NCBI RefSeq assembly: GCF_018873765.1
Contig: NC_057925.1
Span: 14,271,568-14,335,567, forward strand
Origin: Telopea speciosissima
Taxonomy: Eukaryota; Streptophyta; Magnoliopsida; Proteales; Proteaceae
DNA: 64,000 nt
Direction of reading: 5' to 3'
Both the position numbers and the translations under genes were made by a program. The notes beneath the pieces were generated by a model, which was not told the DNA's origin, did not search any database, and saw nothing but the letters and a program-made list of their open reading frames with translations. This document shows positions 13,054 through 22,982 of the stretch, piece by piece. The first letter of the stretch is position 1, and every line of letters starts with the position of its first letter.

Positions 13054-13677
13054 TTACCCTTATTATAAACACTTTTATAAGGATATTTTGTTAATCGGAA
13101 TCGAAAATCGGTAATCGTAATCAAAAATTCGTAATCGATATAGGTCAGATTGGTTTACTAATCGGATAATATCCAAATATCCTATAAACTTCTGAATTCA
13201 AATATTAGATCAGTTTTTAAAATTCCGCCGAATATCATATCAGATATGGATGTCATTTGGTAAACGGATTCGGATTCGAATAGTAGTAAATCCGAGCCAA
13301 ATCCAATCCGTTTACATCCCTAGTATTTTGTGATGGAAAAAGAATCCACATAAGAATCGGGAATTGGGAATCGACCCATGAATCAACCTGATTCAAGATG
13401 AATCCCAAAGAAAACTAGGAATCGACCGATTTGGATCCAATTTTGTCGATCTAATTCTGATTCAGGCAGTAACGATTAGGATCGGTGGAAAACATGATCC
13501 ATGTCAACCGATTCCAATCTGAATTGACCGATTCATCGATCCGATTCTCGTTCTCGAAACCGCTGGTTCCTGGCCTATTCTGACCAAGTGACCCGACTCC
13601 TCCTTGATACGGTTTTCTAAATCCATGTGTGGGACCCACCTCTCAAAATTTTCATCTTTACCTCCCGCTAAACAAAT

Positions 13678-13827
13678 GAGAATGGATCATCTGTACATAC
13701 GTGCAGGTGAACGTACATCTGATAAGCATCCACATGTCCTCTGTTTTATAAATACCTCTCCTCCCTAATAAATGGCAAAAATGGAACATGTGGTTGTCTC
13801 TCATATGTATGTGCAGAGAAACTGAAG
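13678..13827. mobile_element. diverged relative of the 11261-11428 MITE
   Basis: Starts GAGAATGGATCATCTG(T)ACAT like the MITE at 11261. It shares the middle words (ATAAAT..CTCTCCTCC.., GGCAAAAATGGAAC) and ends with TGTGCAGAGAAACTGAA as the inverted end. More diverged, and no clear target duplication. Confidence 0.6.
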
Positions 13828-14102
13828 GGCTTAGTGTTGCTACAAGAGTGCTACGTATACAATTGAGAGAGAGAGAGAAAGAGAGAGATGGACTTCTACA
13901 ACATTTCAACTAATTGATACAAGAGATACGTAGAAACTGAAGAACAGATTCCTAAAGAGATGAAACCATAAACATACAGGAGACCTATCAGCAGCAATCC
14001 CCAAATTCAGGAACTAAAGCAACAACAACAACAGAACCACAGAGCGAAAGAGAGAGAGAGAGATCAACAACAACCAGTCCATTCAACTACATAAAACCCT
14101 CT
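13828..14102. other. 3' flank of the Agenet gene with GA microsatellites
   Basis: Holds (GA)n at 13865-13888 and 14050-14065, plus CAACAACAA-type simple sequence. It probably includes the 3' UTR of the minus-strand gene that ends at 14103. Confidence 0.4.
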
Positions 14103-14594
14103 TCACCTGGAAGAAACCCATCTCCCATCCTTCCATTCCTGATGAACCCTTAACTGAGAAAAGGAGTAACCAATCTCATCTCCACAAGGGAAATGCACAT
14201 AATACTTAGATTCATCTATAACCCTCACCTGAGAAAACGGCCCTGCAACTCCACTTCCTCCTCCTCCTCCTCCTCCATTGCCATCAAATTGTGCATAATA
14301 CTTTGATTCATCTATTCTTGTAATCTTCCCAACCCACCACCCATCATTGTCATAAGCATCTACTTCATCGTCTACACGGAACTCAGAGACTCTGATTTCA
14401 GGAGGACGAGGCCTTATTTGATTGCAATGGACCATTTCTCTCAGCCAACACGATTCATCATCTGTTAACAATGTCTTATATTCCACCAAAACTTTCTTTT
14501 TTTTCACTGAGAGAACCTTGGCTACATAGTAAGAACCCTCGAACCCTTCTTCCTTGCCGTAAATTTCGACTGAATCTCCAATTCGATAGGCCAT
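14103..14594 (-). CDS. Agenet (Tudor-like) domain protein, 163 aa
   Basis: Plant Agenet domains are Tudor-family folds found in chromatin- and RNA-associated proteins; the partner here is unknown. This single-exon ORF runs ATG to TGA. Agenet 1 covers about residues 3-65 (YRIGDSVEIYGKEEGFEGSY ... LVEYKTL) and agenet 2 about 72-152 (FRVDDEVDAYDNDGWWVGKI ... SFSQLRVH). The protein ends WKDGRWVSSR. Within agenet 2 the block IDESKYYAQF (94-103) recurs as IDESKYYVHF (126-135), separated by a Gly-rich linker and FSQVRV, which is itself echoed by FSQLRV (145-150). This looks like a local duplication inside the domain. Length fits the small two-agenet proteins related to DUF724 proteins. No signal peptide or membrane segment. 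Confidence 0.85.
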   Translation of the reverse strand: MAYRIGDSVEIYGKEEGFEGSYYVAKVLSVKKKKVLVEYKTLLTDDESCWLREMVHCNQIRPRPPEIRVSEFRVDDEVDAYDNDGWWVGKITRIDESKYYAQFDGNGGGGGGGSGVAGPFSQVRVIDESKYYVHFPCGDEIGYSFSQLRVHQEWKDGRWVSSR

Positions 14595-15076
14595 TTAGGG
14601 TTGATTTTGAGAGGGTTTTTGCTGAAAAGACAAGATTTTTTTGATCAACTTGAGGAAATTAAACTAGGGTTATAGTTCTCTGAAGAAGATGCATTCGAAA
14701 CGGGAGGGGACAAGAGAAACCCCAAAATAATGGAAAAAATCTGCATCTCTTCTTCTTACAGAAACGGAGAAGTTAGGTAGAACTTTTATCTTTATCCTTT
14801 ATCAGTGCACGGTACGGTATCGGTTGGTTGCAAAACCAATATGATATTGATAAGGTATCGGCATATATCGGCTGTATCAAACAATTTTACCCCCTGATTT
14901 TCCTTTAAAAGTTGTTTTTTTCAATTTTACTCTTTGCTCGTACCATTTCTTCGATACAGTATTGGCATGGTATTGGGATTGATGACTTGCAATACCAATA
15001 TGTATTGCCTGACAATGAATCACTTGGCAATCCATTTCGTCATTAAATTTCATTCACAAGTAGACCCCATTATTCC
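14595..15076. other. upstream region of the Agenet gene
   Basis: Minus-strand promoter side. The stretch 14800-15010 contains words such as GGTATCGG and ATACCAATAT resembling degraded repeats. No gene seen. Confidence 0.4.
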
Positions 15077-15891
15077 GAGGGGTGTCAAATGGTCGGTTCA
15101 ACTCGGTTTCGGTTGGGCTGAATCGATTTTGGTCTCGGAATGAGACCAAAACCAAACTGTTAAGAAATTTTGGTTTTTGATTGGTTTTGGTTTGGTCTGG
15201 TACGATTTTGGTTTATTTTGATTTTTCAATATCAGGTTAATATTGATTTAGATCGATTTTTTTCGGGTTTGACCTATAATGAAATCTTACATTCATAATT
15301 TGCAGTGAAGAAAGATTTAATAAAAATACTATAATTCACCTTTCCCAAATCAAACAAGTAAACAGTCATGAATAGAAAAATTGATTTGATGTGTTTATGT
15401 TGTAATCCGAACATAGCATAATAAATTGTAGGAGGAAGATAAGTAATATTGAAATCCATGGATAAATAGAGTTTTGTAGAGAAATTATTGTTATAAATCA
15501 TATTACTATTTATCATTAATTGTACGGGGAAGATAACTAACATTGAAATCAATGAATAACTAGTCATTGAGAAGATAACTAATATTGAAATCACAAAATG
15601 AACCTTACTATCAAATCATTCATTTACTATCCAGCTAATATAGTTGAGAAGGAGATCAACGGAAGCATTGTTACAAATCAATTTCTGTATTCAGAACCTC
15701 ATACTCATTGATTTGTAACAATTCCCCTTACAACCAGAAATTTCTCACATTTTAAAATAAATGGATAATCAATTCACCTATTTACAACCTTTTACTCAAT
15801 GGTTTTTTATTTGTTTCATTCGGTTTGGTCCAGTTTTTTCAGTTGGTTTTGGTCAATCTTATCGGTAGGGGCTAGGTTTTGACACCCTTTA
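15077..15891. mobile_element. hAT-like non-autonomous element, 8-bp target duplication
   Basis: Inverted ends GAGGGGTGTCAAA and, inward from the right, TAAAGGGTGTCAAA, with GGTTTTGGTTTGGT-type subterminal sequence at both sides. Flanked by ATTATTCC at 15069-15076 and 15892-15899. The right half also occurs in the second copy of the long repeat (52209-52672), so the insertion predates the spread or duplication of that repeat. Confidence 0.75.
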
Positions 15892-16448
15892 ATTATTCCC
15901 TATCCCTTGTAAAAATTGAACCTAGTCCTAATTCTTGACATAAAGAAAAAACAAGTTTTCCCAAAATATATTTAAGGGAAAAAGAAGTCGCACACCCCTA
16001 CACCAGACACAGGTGGCGAAATGACCACCCCACCCCCATGTTGATACCTGGGCACACACTCCTATTAGCCCTTGGACTGGCGTAGGGCCACGCGTCCAAG
16101 TACCGTTCTCTTCTCCATTATTTAAAAAGTCTTAATTATTCACTATCCACCTATAAAATTTTGAATTCAATTCAAGTTGAAGAAAAAGCAAGTAAAAAAT
16201 ATATGGGAGAGAGAACGCTGCATGGTCGCATGGCCCCTACGCCAATATGGGGGCCAATGGGAGCGCACCTAAACATCCAACATGGGGAGTGAGTGGTCAT
16301 TTCGCCAACCTTGTGCTTGGATGTAGGGGCACGCCACCAAACAACTTTTTTTCCCCAAAATTATATATACCTAAAATGTAAAAAGTAAAAGCAAAAATCT
16401 TGCTCCATCCAAAAGACACATGTGAACAAGTTGGGCAGATCAACAACC

Positions 16449-16637
16449 TATGTAAGGGGGAAAATTATCCTCTCAAATTCCCTAAAGCTCGGCAATGTGG
16501 CAGAGCTAGGTGGATATGTTGAGCTGGTGGGGAAAATTATCCTCTCCAATGGTCCGAGCTTTTATAGTTCACCGTTAGGTTGATATCCACCTAGCACTGC
16601 CACACTGCAGAGCTTTAGGAATTGGGGAGGATAATAA
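16449..16637. mobile_element. fold-back MITE inside the long repeat
   Basis: Imperfect inverted repeat. The left arm is AAAATTATCCTCTC...CCTAAAGCTC..GTGGCAG.GCTAGGTGGATAT. The right arm is its complement, ending AGGAATTGGGGAGGATAATA. The same element lies in copy B at about 53254-53437, so it was present before the copies separated. Confidence 0.65.
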
Positions 16638-18581
16638 TCCTTTGTAAGAGTGTCAATTGCAAAAAGAAACCGTTTAATGTAATCAATTCCAACTGTTTAC
16701 CGAAACATAATCGAACTGTTTAAATTAGAACTGATAAATTGTTTACTAATCAATTAAGTTTTGCTTTTAAAAAGAAAAACCGTTTATTAAACGCTTTGGT
16801 TTGATTTCGAATCAATAAACCATTGGTTTGAACTGATTAAAACTGATTAGAACCAATATACTATTGAACCGATTATACATACTAAACCATTTAAAAACCG
16901 GTTAGTCCTAACATGCTATATATGTTTTCTAATGTTTTTGTAGTGGATTTACTCCATGTAAATTAATTTAATCTGTTTTCATTTCTTAAGTCACAACGTG
17001 AGCCTAATATAGTGGTTCAAACCCAATAAAAATAGGTCCGTTCCTAATTGGGCCCAAAATTGGTAACTCGAATCGAAACCAAAATCGAAACTGAAACCGA
17101 TAAAACTGTTTAACTAGAATCGTTTAAAAAACCATTTTATTGAAATTGTTTATCAATCGGTTTCGATTTAGAATATTTGTAGACACCTATTTTGTCGCTC
17201 GAGGTGCCGATGAATCTTGACAACTCTCTCAAATAAGGAACTTAGTTTATGACAAAAAGACCACACCACCCTCACCTATTTGGTAATTATCAACATGATT
17301 CTATCAACCGCTTTTGATGCGAATATGCGATAGTAAGAATTCTCTTCATAAAAGATCCGACATTATCCAATCATGTGAGAATGGTGCATAACAGCTACCG
17401 ACTCTCACCCCACCTTGGATTACCGCACACCCTTGGTGTCTTGCAGCACCGTAGGCGGCTGTCGTCGGTGTAGGTACCGTGGCCATTGGTAAAGTAGGGA
17501 AGCTGGAATGTCCCGCTCTCTACTGGGCAGGTGGTTGTTCTGAAGAGTACTACTTATTTGACGAGGTCTCTTGGCAATTATTGGGAGGGGGTTGGGATCA
17601 TATAATATTTAAAAATAAAAATAGAATCGCCACCTAAGATTAAGGCCTAAGATCTAATGGGTCTAGCCCAATCCAATAGAAGTAGAAAGGGTTACATGAT
17701 TTCATATAGTCTGCTCAGAGAATTTGGGTAAGTAATCAGGTTTAGGCACCCATTTCGCCTGGCTGAATCGATCTTTCTACTAGATGTTTGATTTTGAATG
17801 TTCTCCCATGAGGATTCAATTTATTCTAACATGTAAAATGATAAATATGCATAAAATAATAAAATGAACGAAAAAGACCCAAAATATGCTTAAACGATTT
17901 ACATTATGCCAAAAACAAAAAAAAAGACAGAATAATAATATGTATTTGATGGTGAAATATACCAAAAACATGAAAAATGCGAAATGGGGACCACCTGGCT
18001 CAGGTGGAGATGGACATATTACATGCTTCTCTCTTGTCAGGCAGAATAACGACCATGAGCGGGGTATTTCGTAACTCAAACTTCGGACAAAGTAACGTCT
18101 ATACCATTATGAAAGAGGTATCTCACAACTCAGACTTTGATTAGAGTAACGACTATAAGTGAGACTTCTGCCATTCAAATTTCGGATAGAGTAACGACGT
18201 CACTAGGGATGAAAGAGCATTTTGCTTGCACTTCAGGTAGCACCAAGGCACTGTATGGATTAGGCACCGACAGGGCTTCCATGGCTTAATCACCAATAGG
18301 GCTCCTGAGGGCAGGGCCAAAATAAAAAAAAACTAAAACCTAAAAAAATGAAGAAGAAGAATGGATAGAATTCCTCTAGGGATCAAAACCTCCCTTTAGT
18401 TATAGCAAACAAACAACTAAAACTATCACCAAAAGGGTGCTGGTTAAAAATAACTCGCAATCTATCTTCTAAAGTTAGAAGAGGTAGAAACTAAAAGGAA
18501 TTTTGATATCTCTTTAATTATAGTTAATAATCTCTTCAAATAAAATTACTATAATTAAAAAGATATTCAATCTATTTTATT

Positions 18582-19629
18582 GGGTAAAACTGTTTGTAAC
18601 CGAGGTGGTTACAAGAGACTTTGTAACCACTTTTTTGTACCCTTGCCTACAAGTAAGAGTAAAAAATTTAAAATGTGGATAGTTTTGTAATTAAACAGTT
18701 TTGTAATTAAACTTCAAAGTTTGGAACCCCTCTTAAAAAGTCAGATTCCTTTTTAAGGTTAAATGTGTAAATTTCTCTCTCTCTCTCTCTCTCTCTCTCA
18801 TATGGCAACGAAGGAGTGACCACGACACTGTAACTCTGTAACTCCTGGCCCCGGGCTTGATTCAATAACCGGTTCTCCGCCGCCCCTGCTACCGAATCCG
18901 CCCCCACCCTGCCCTCTCCCCTCCCCCCCCCCCGCCCCTGTCCCGCTCTAACTCCACTCCCCCTATGATCCAAGGACTGTAGTTGAATTTATAAATCTGG
19001 CTTTCCCATTTCCAGTCCCCCTTTCTCTTCTTCATTCCTCCTCATAAACCCATTGTTCCTACAACACTAGCAGTGCCATTGTAGTTGAACTGAACCCAAG
19101 TAAATGGTGGTGAAAGTCTTCGATCCATGTACAATTGGGAGGTGATTCACAACATGTGGGCCAACCTTTAACCGTTTCTTGTTTTCTATTATGTTTAGCT
19201 CTATATCTACTCTACGTATAGTCCATTGAAACTAATGCTTTCTCTGATCTTAATCTCTGATTGCCGAACAAACCTTGGTTTCCAAAGAGGAGAGGGAGGT
19301 TGAAGGAGAGATCAAAAGCGAAGGGAGATTGAAGAAGAAATAGAAAAGTATAAGCTGCTGGAGGGCGTTGCCACCGCCGCCGCTACATTGTTGCCGGAGT
19401 GGTTCCATTGCTGAACGCAAGGTGTGGCAAGACGAGAGAGATTGCAGAATTCTGAATTATTTAATTATATTTCCGAAACTACCCTCTGAGTTGTGATTTG
19501 AGTAGGGATGAGGGAACTCAGCGAATTAACGTTTTTAGACTTTTTAAAAAACCGACATGTCATTTTGTAAGGACAACAAAAGTATGGTTACAATCTCTGT
19601 TTGTAACATGCTTGGTTACAAACAGACGC
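18582..19629. mobile_element. 1.05-kb TIR insertion specific to copy A
   Basis: Copy B reads straight through this site (TTATTTTATTTTCCTAATAA near 55530-55550). Copy A is opened by about 1048 bp whose ends are inverted: CTGTTTGTAACCGAG at the left and, inward from the right, CTGTTTGTAACCAAG, each followed by further GGTTACA/TTGTAACCA words. The interior has (CT)n at 18773-18799 and a C-rich run near 18922. No transposase recognised. Confidence 0.65.
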
Positions 19630-19895
19630 TTCTAATAAATATCATGCATAATTAAATTTTTTAATTTGCATATAAGATCTTTTACTAAATAATATCTCAT
19701 GATGAACTATAAATCATGTAATTAAATACTGTCTAACCTCAATTCATTGAACATGTCCTTTTCAGAGATTATGTGATCACAATCAGATATTAAAAACGCT
19801 ATCAAACATCGTTGAAATAATATATACTTGATAATAAGAAAATAATTTTGTAATCAATTACAAAAATGCCAACGATCCAGATTCCAATATGATCA

Positions 19896-20570
19896 CACTA
19901 CAACAAAAAGGGCTTATAACTGCGCTTTTTTTCGCAGTAAAAAGTAAAAAATCCACAGCAATAGCCTATAGTTGTGGATTACTTGCGGTTTTCAATCTGT
20001 AGGTACAAGTGTCGTCGCTACTTCTGTAACTACGGATATCCTACCACAGGAAAAGGATACTCTATAGCTGTGGATTTTTCTGCAGCAAATCTATGGTTGC
20101 GGATGTTTAGATGTGGATTTTTCCGTAGCAAGTCTATTGTTGCAGATTTTTTAGATGCGGATTTTCCACAACAAATCTATAGCTGCGGAGTTTTAGGTGC
20201 GGACTTTTCCGCAGCAAGTCTATAGCTGTGGATTTCTTAGATGCGAATTTTTTCACAACAAATCTATAGCTACGGATTTTTTGATGTAGATTATTCCACA
20301 ACAAATCTATAGCTGCGGATTTGTAGTTGCAAATGTTTTCGTAGCAAATATAGCTGCAATTTTTTAATTGTGGATATTTCCACTACAAATCTATAACTGT
20401 GGATATTTTGATGCGGATTTTTCCATAGTAAAGCTATAGATGCAGATATTTAGCTGTGGATTTTCCTGTAGTAAATTTATAACTACAGATTTTAGCTGCG
20501 GAATTTTGTGGCTAAAAATTTGTGACTGCGATTTTCTAGTTGCAGATTGTTGTACTACGGATATTAGCTG
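19896..20570 (+). mobile_element. CACTA (En/Spm) terminus with subterminal tandem repeats
   Basis: Starts CACTACAACAAAAAG, the diagnostic CACTA end, followed by an inverted-repeat-rich region. From about 20085 a 43-bp unit (TCTATAGCTGCGGATTTTT...TTTTCCGCAGCAAA) recurs about ten times with drift, like the subterminal transposase-binding arrays of this superfamily. The opposite CACTA end (…TAGTG) is not seen, so this is one end only, or an element whose far end is lost or displaced. It interrupts copy A of the long repeat at GATCA. Confidence 0.8.
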
Positions 20571-20571
20571 C

Positions 20572-20610
<39 letters not shown>

Positions 20611-20612
20611 TA
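20571..20612. repeat. (TA)n(CA)n microsatellite
   Basis: A run of TA followed by CA, between the CACTA subterminal array and the LRR-kinase pseudogene. Confidence 0.9.
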
Positions 20613-20689
20613 TTTATTGCATCCATATAATCCATTCAATACAAAATAGATAACAACTATTTATCATCCTGCTCAGAGCTTGTCCTGAT

Positions 20690-22267
20690 TTCTCTCTTGA
20701 GTCAGAATTCATTTAGAGGTGAGATACCACATGAGATTGGCAATTGTGCAAAACTTCTTGAGTTGGAAATGGGCAGTAACTATCTAACTGGTACTATCCC
20801 CCCTGAGATCGGGCGAATCGAGAATTTGCAGATAGCCCTCAATCTGAGCTTCAATCATCTTCATGGACCACTACCCTCTGAACTCGGGAAACTAGACAAG
20901 CTGGTTTCATTATATGTATCTAACAATCAACTTTCCGGGAGCATTCCATATGCATTTAGAGGCATGATGTGCTTGATAGAGGTAAATTTTTCCAATAATA
21001 TGTTCAGTGGTCCAGTACCCATCTTTGGGCCATTCCAGAAGAGCACCAAATCAAGCTTTGCTGGTAATAAAGGACTCTGTGGAGAGCCACTGAGCTCTTC
21101 CTGTGGAAATTCTTTTGGTTCCGACCATGGGGGTTACCATCACAAGGTTTCTTATAGGATCTTATTGGCTGTTATTGGTTCTGGTTTGGCAGTTTTCATA
21201 TCGGTAACAGTCGTCGATGTTCTTCTGTTAATGATGAGGGAGAAGCAAGAAAAAGCATCCATGGATGCAGACATTGTAGAAGATGGAGCTGCTAATCCAC
21301 CAGTTATAATAGCAGGAAAATATCTTTGTTGGGAATCTTAGGCAAGCAATAGATTTTGATGCTGCTGTGAAAGCAACATTAAAGGAGTCCAATAAGCTCA
21401 GCACGGTTTACAAGGCAGTTATGCCTTCTGGTATGATTCTATCAGTTAAGAGACTAAAATCCATGGATAGAACAGTAATTCAACACCAGAGCAAGATGAT
21501 TAGAGAACTCGAAAGGCTGGGGAACTCTACCATGATAGTTTGATGAGGCCCATTGGATTTATAATCTATGAAGATCTTGTTCTCTTGCTGCATGATTATT
21601 TGCCCAAATGGAACATTGGCTCGATCAGCTTCTTCATGACTCAACCATGAAGACTGAATATGTACCTGATTGGCCTACAAGGCTCTCCATTGCCATTGGA
21701 ATAGCAGAAGGGTTGGATTTCCTTCATCATGTAGCCATTATCCATCTTGATATCTCTTCAGGTAACATACTTTTAGATGCCAATTCAAAGCCTATGGTTG
21801 GGGAAATTGAGATATCAAAACTCCTGGATCCCTCAAGGGGCACTGCAAGTATCAGCGCAGTGGCCGGTTCATTTGGTTACATTCCTCCAGGTACCAAAAT
21901 ATTGCAATACTTTCACAATTCCATCATTATTTAAAAAAAAAATAAAAATTTATGCAACTTTTGGACAATTCCCACCATTTCTGATTCATCATTCTGGACT
22001 AGAGTTGTATACTTCCTGCATATGTTTTAACTCACTTCTCTTCCTTCTGTACTTTTTAAAAAAAAAAAAAATCTTAATCAGAATATGCATATACAATGCA
22101 AGTTACAGCACCAGGAAATGTCTATAGCTATGGGGTTGTGCTACTTGAAATCCTTACAACCCGTTTACCAGTTGATGAGGCAATTTGGTGAAGGGATCGA
22201 TCTGGTGAAATGGGTTCATGGAGCTCCTGCAAGAGGAGAGACCCCAGAACAGATACTTGAAATTTAG
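20690..22267 (+). pseudogene. LRR receptor-like kinase pseudogene, PXC3-like (At2g41820 type)
   Basis: In order: last LRRs (NSFRGEIPHEIGNCAKLLEL, ALNLSFNHLHGPLPSELGKL), juxtamembrane cap (GNKGLCGEPLSSSCG), one transmembrane segment (ILLAVIGSGLAVFISVTVV, about 21155-21210), then kinase blocks KATLKESNKLS, MPSGMILSVKRLKSMDR, IIHLDISSGNILLDA and GEIEISKLLDPSRGTASI. After GYIPP an intron (21891 to about 22080, GT..AG) at the conserved position leads to YAYTMQVTAPGNVYSYGVVL and GEGIDLVKWVHGAPARGETP. This matches PXC3-type kinases closely. It begins mid-LRR with no signal peptide. It has frame changes near 21318, 21535, 21605 and 22190, lacks a few residues around TVYKAVMP, and stops at QILEI, short of the kinase C-terminus. 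The retained intron shows a DNA-level copy, not a retrocopy. It lies next to a CACTA end. Confidence 0.9.
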
Positions 22268-22461
22268 CCATTGAACTTAATGACTAGTTTGATTTTGGGG
22301 ATGTCAAACCTGGGTAGTATTTTCTTCCATCAAAATATAATCAATCAATAATTTCATCAAGCATATTAACAACCATAGGACCATTCTCACTCTCTAGGTC
22401 TGCATTCTCAATACCTAATTTCCTTAAACTATTTAGTTTCATGAAGAATAGAACATACTTC
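22268..22461. other. short spacer, nothing recognised
   Basis: AT-rich sequence between the LRR-kinase pseudogene and the left LTR of the copia element. ACTTC stands immediately before the LTR and ACCTC follows the element at 29631-29635, a 4 of 5 match to a 5-bp target duplication. Confidence 0.5.
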
Positions 22462-22982
22462 TGTTAGAATAAATCGATCCGAATAGGGACAAAATCCCAA
22501 AAGCCAGGATCTGCATAGGGTGTTCAAGAACACAATCAAATAAATAATAGAAAATAGGGATAGAACCACTGACCTTGTTTCGCATCCATAGTGATGATGA
22601 TTGCAGCGGAGAATAAAGAACAAAGATCTAGGTGCTTCCCCTCTATTCCCAAAGTAACTGGCCTGATGAGAATACCGAATGCGCAGGGACGACGAACACT
22701 GAATATCTCCCTCTCTTTCAAGAATGCACTTCTCAATAGTAATTGAGAATAATAAGTTGTCATGGGTAGAGGGGGGACCTAGCTCTCCTTATATAGTAAT
22801 CCCTATAGGGTCTGACTCATCACAGTCCCAATAGGAATCTATCTGGCCCACACTAAGCCAGTCCACATTAGACTTCTAATATAACTTAATGACCCCACTT
22901 TATTAGACCAAAACCCTAATTAGCCTGGTTTAGGGATTTAATTATGTCCATATAGAATTTTATTAGAACTAAAATTCTAACA
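22462..22982 (-). repeat. 3' LTR of the copia element
   Basis: 521 bp, same length as its partner at 29110-29630 and differing at about four positions. Bounded by TGTTAG and CTAACA. Confidence 0.95.

Larger units (their letters stand above)
11676..13322. mobile_element. hAT-like non-autonomous element, interrupted by a MULE
   Basis: Ends TAGGGATGTAAATGGAT and, inward from the right, TAGGGATGTAAACGGAT. Flanks CTATTTTG (11668-11675) and GTATTTTG (13323-13330) agree at seven of eight bases, an 8-bp hAT-type duplication. The element proper is two pieces, 11676-11908 and about 13054-13322, rich in AATCGG/GGATTCGAAT words, separated by the MULE insertion. Confidence 0.75.
11565..13565. mobile_element. 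possible outermost old TIR element of the nested stack
   Basis: Left end CAGGGTTTAAAAAATCGTAA and right end, read inward, CAGCGGTTTCGAGAACGAGA are weakly similar inverted ends. Flanks ATTCCTAA (11557-11564) and GTTCCTGG (13566-13573) agree at five of eight bases. The sequence outside the inner elements (11573-11675 and 13331-13560) shares a GAATC-rich word content. A tentative call. Confidence 0.35.
15330..19895. repeat. long non-coding dispersed repeat, copy A
   Basis: Matches 52209-55820 in the same orientation through many blocks, for example AATTGATTTGATGTGTTTAT, the CCGTAGGCGGCTGTCGTC region (17450 and 54375), and GAGTCGCCACCTA-like sequence (17617 in copy A, 54553 in copy B). Copy A is longer because of an insertion at 18582-19629, and it is cut at 19896 by a CACTA terminus. 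There is no coding potential. It could be a long LTR or a non-autonomous retroelement; I cannot assign a family. Confidence 0.75.

Noticed and set aside
18707-18973. 88-codon minus-strand frame with Gly/Arg-rich start
   Set aside because: Formed by CT and C-rich simple sequence inside a transposon insertion.
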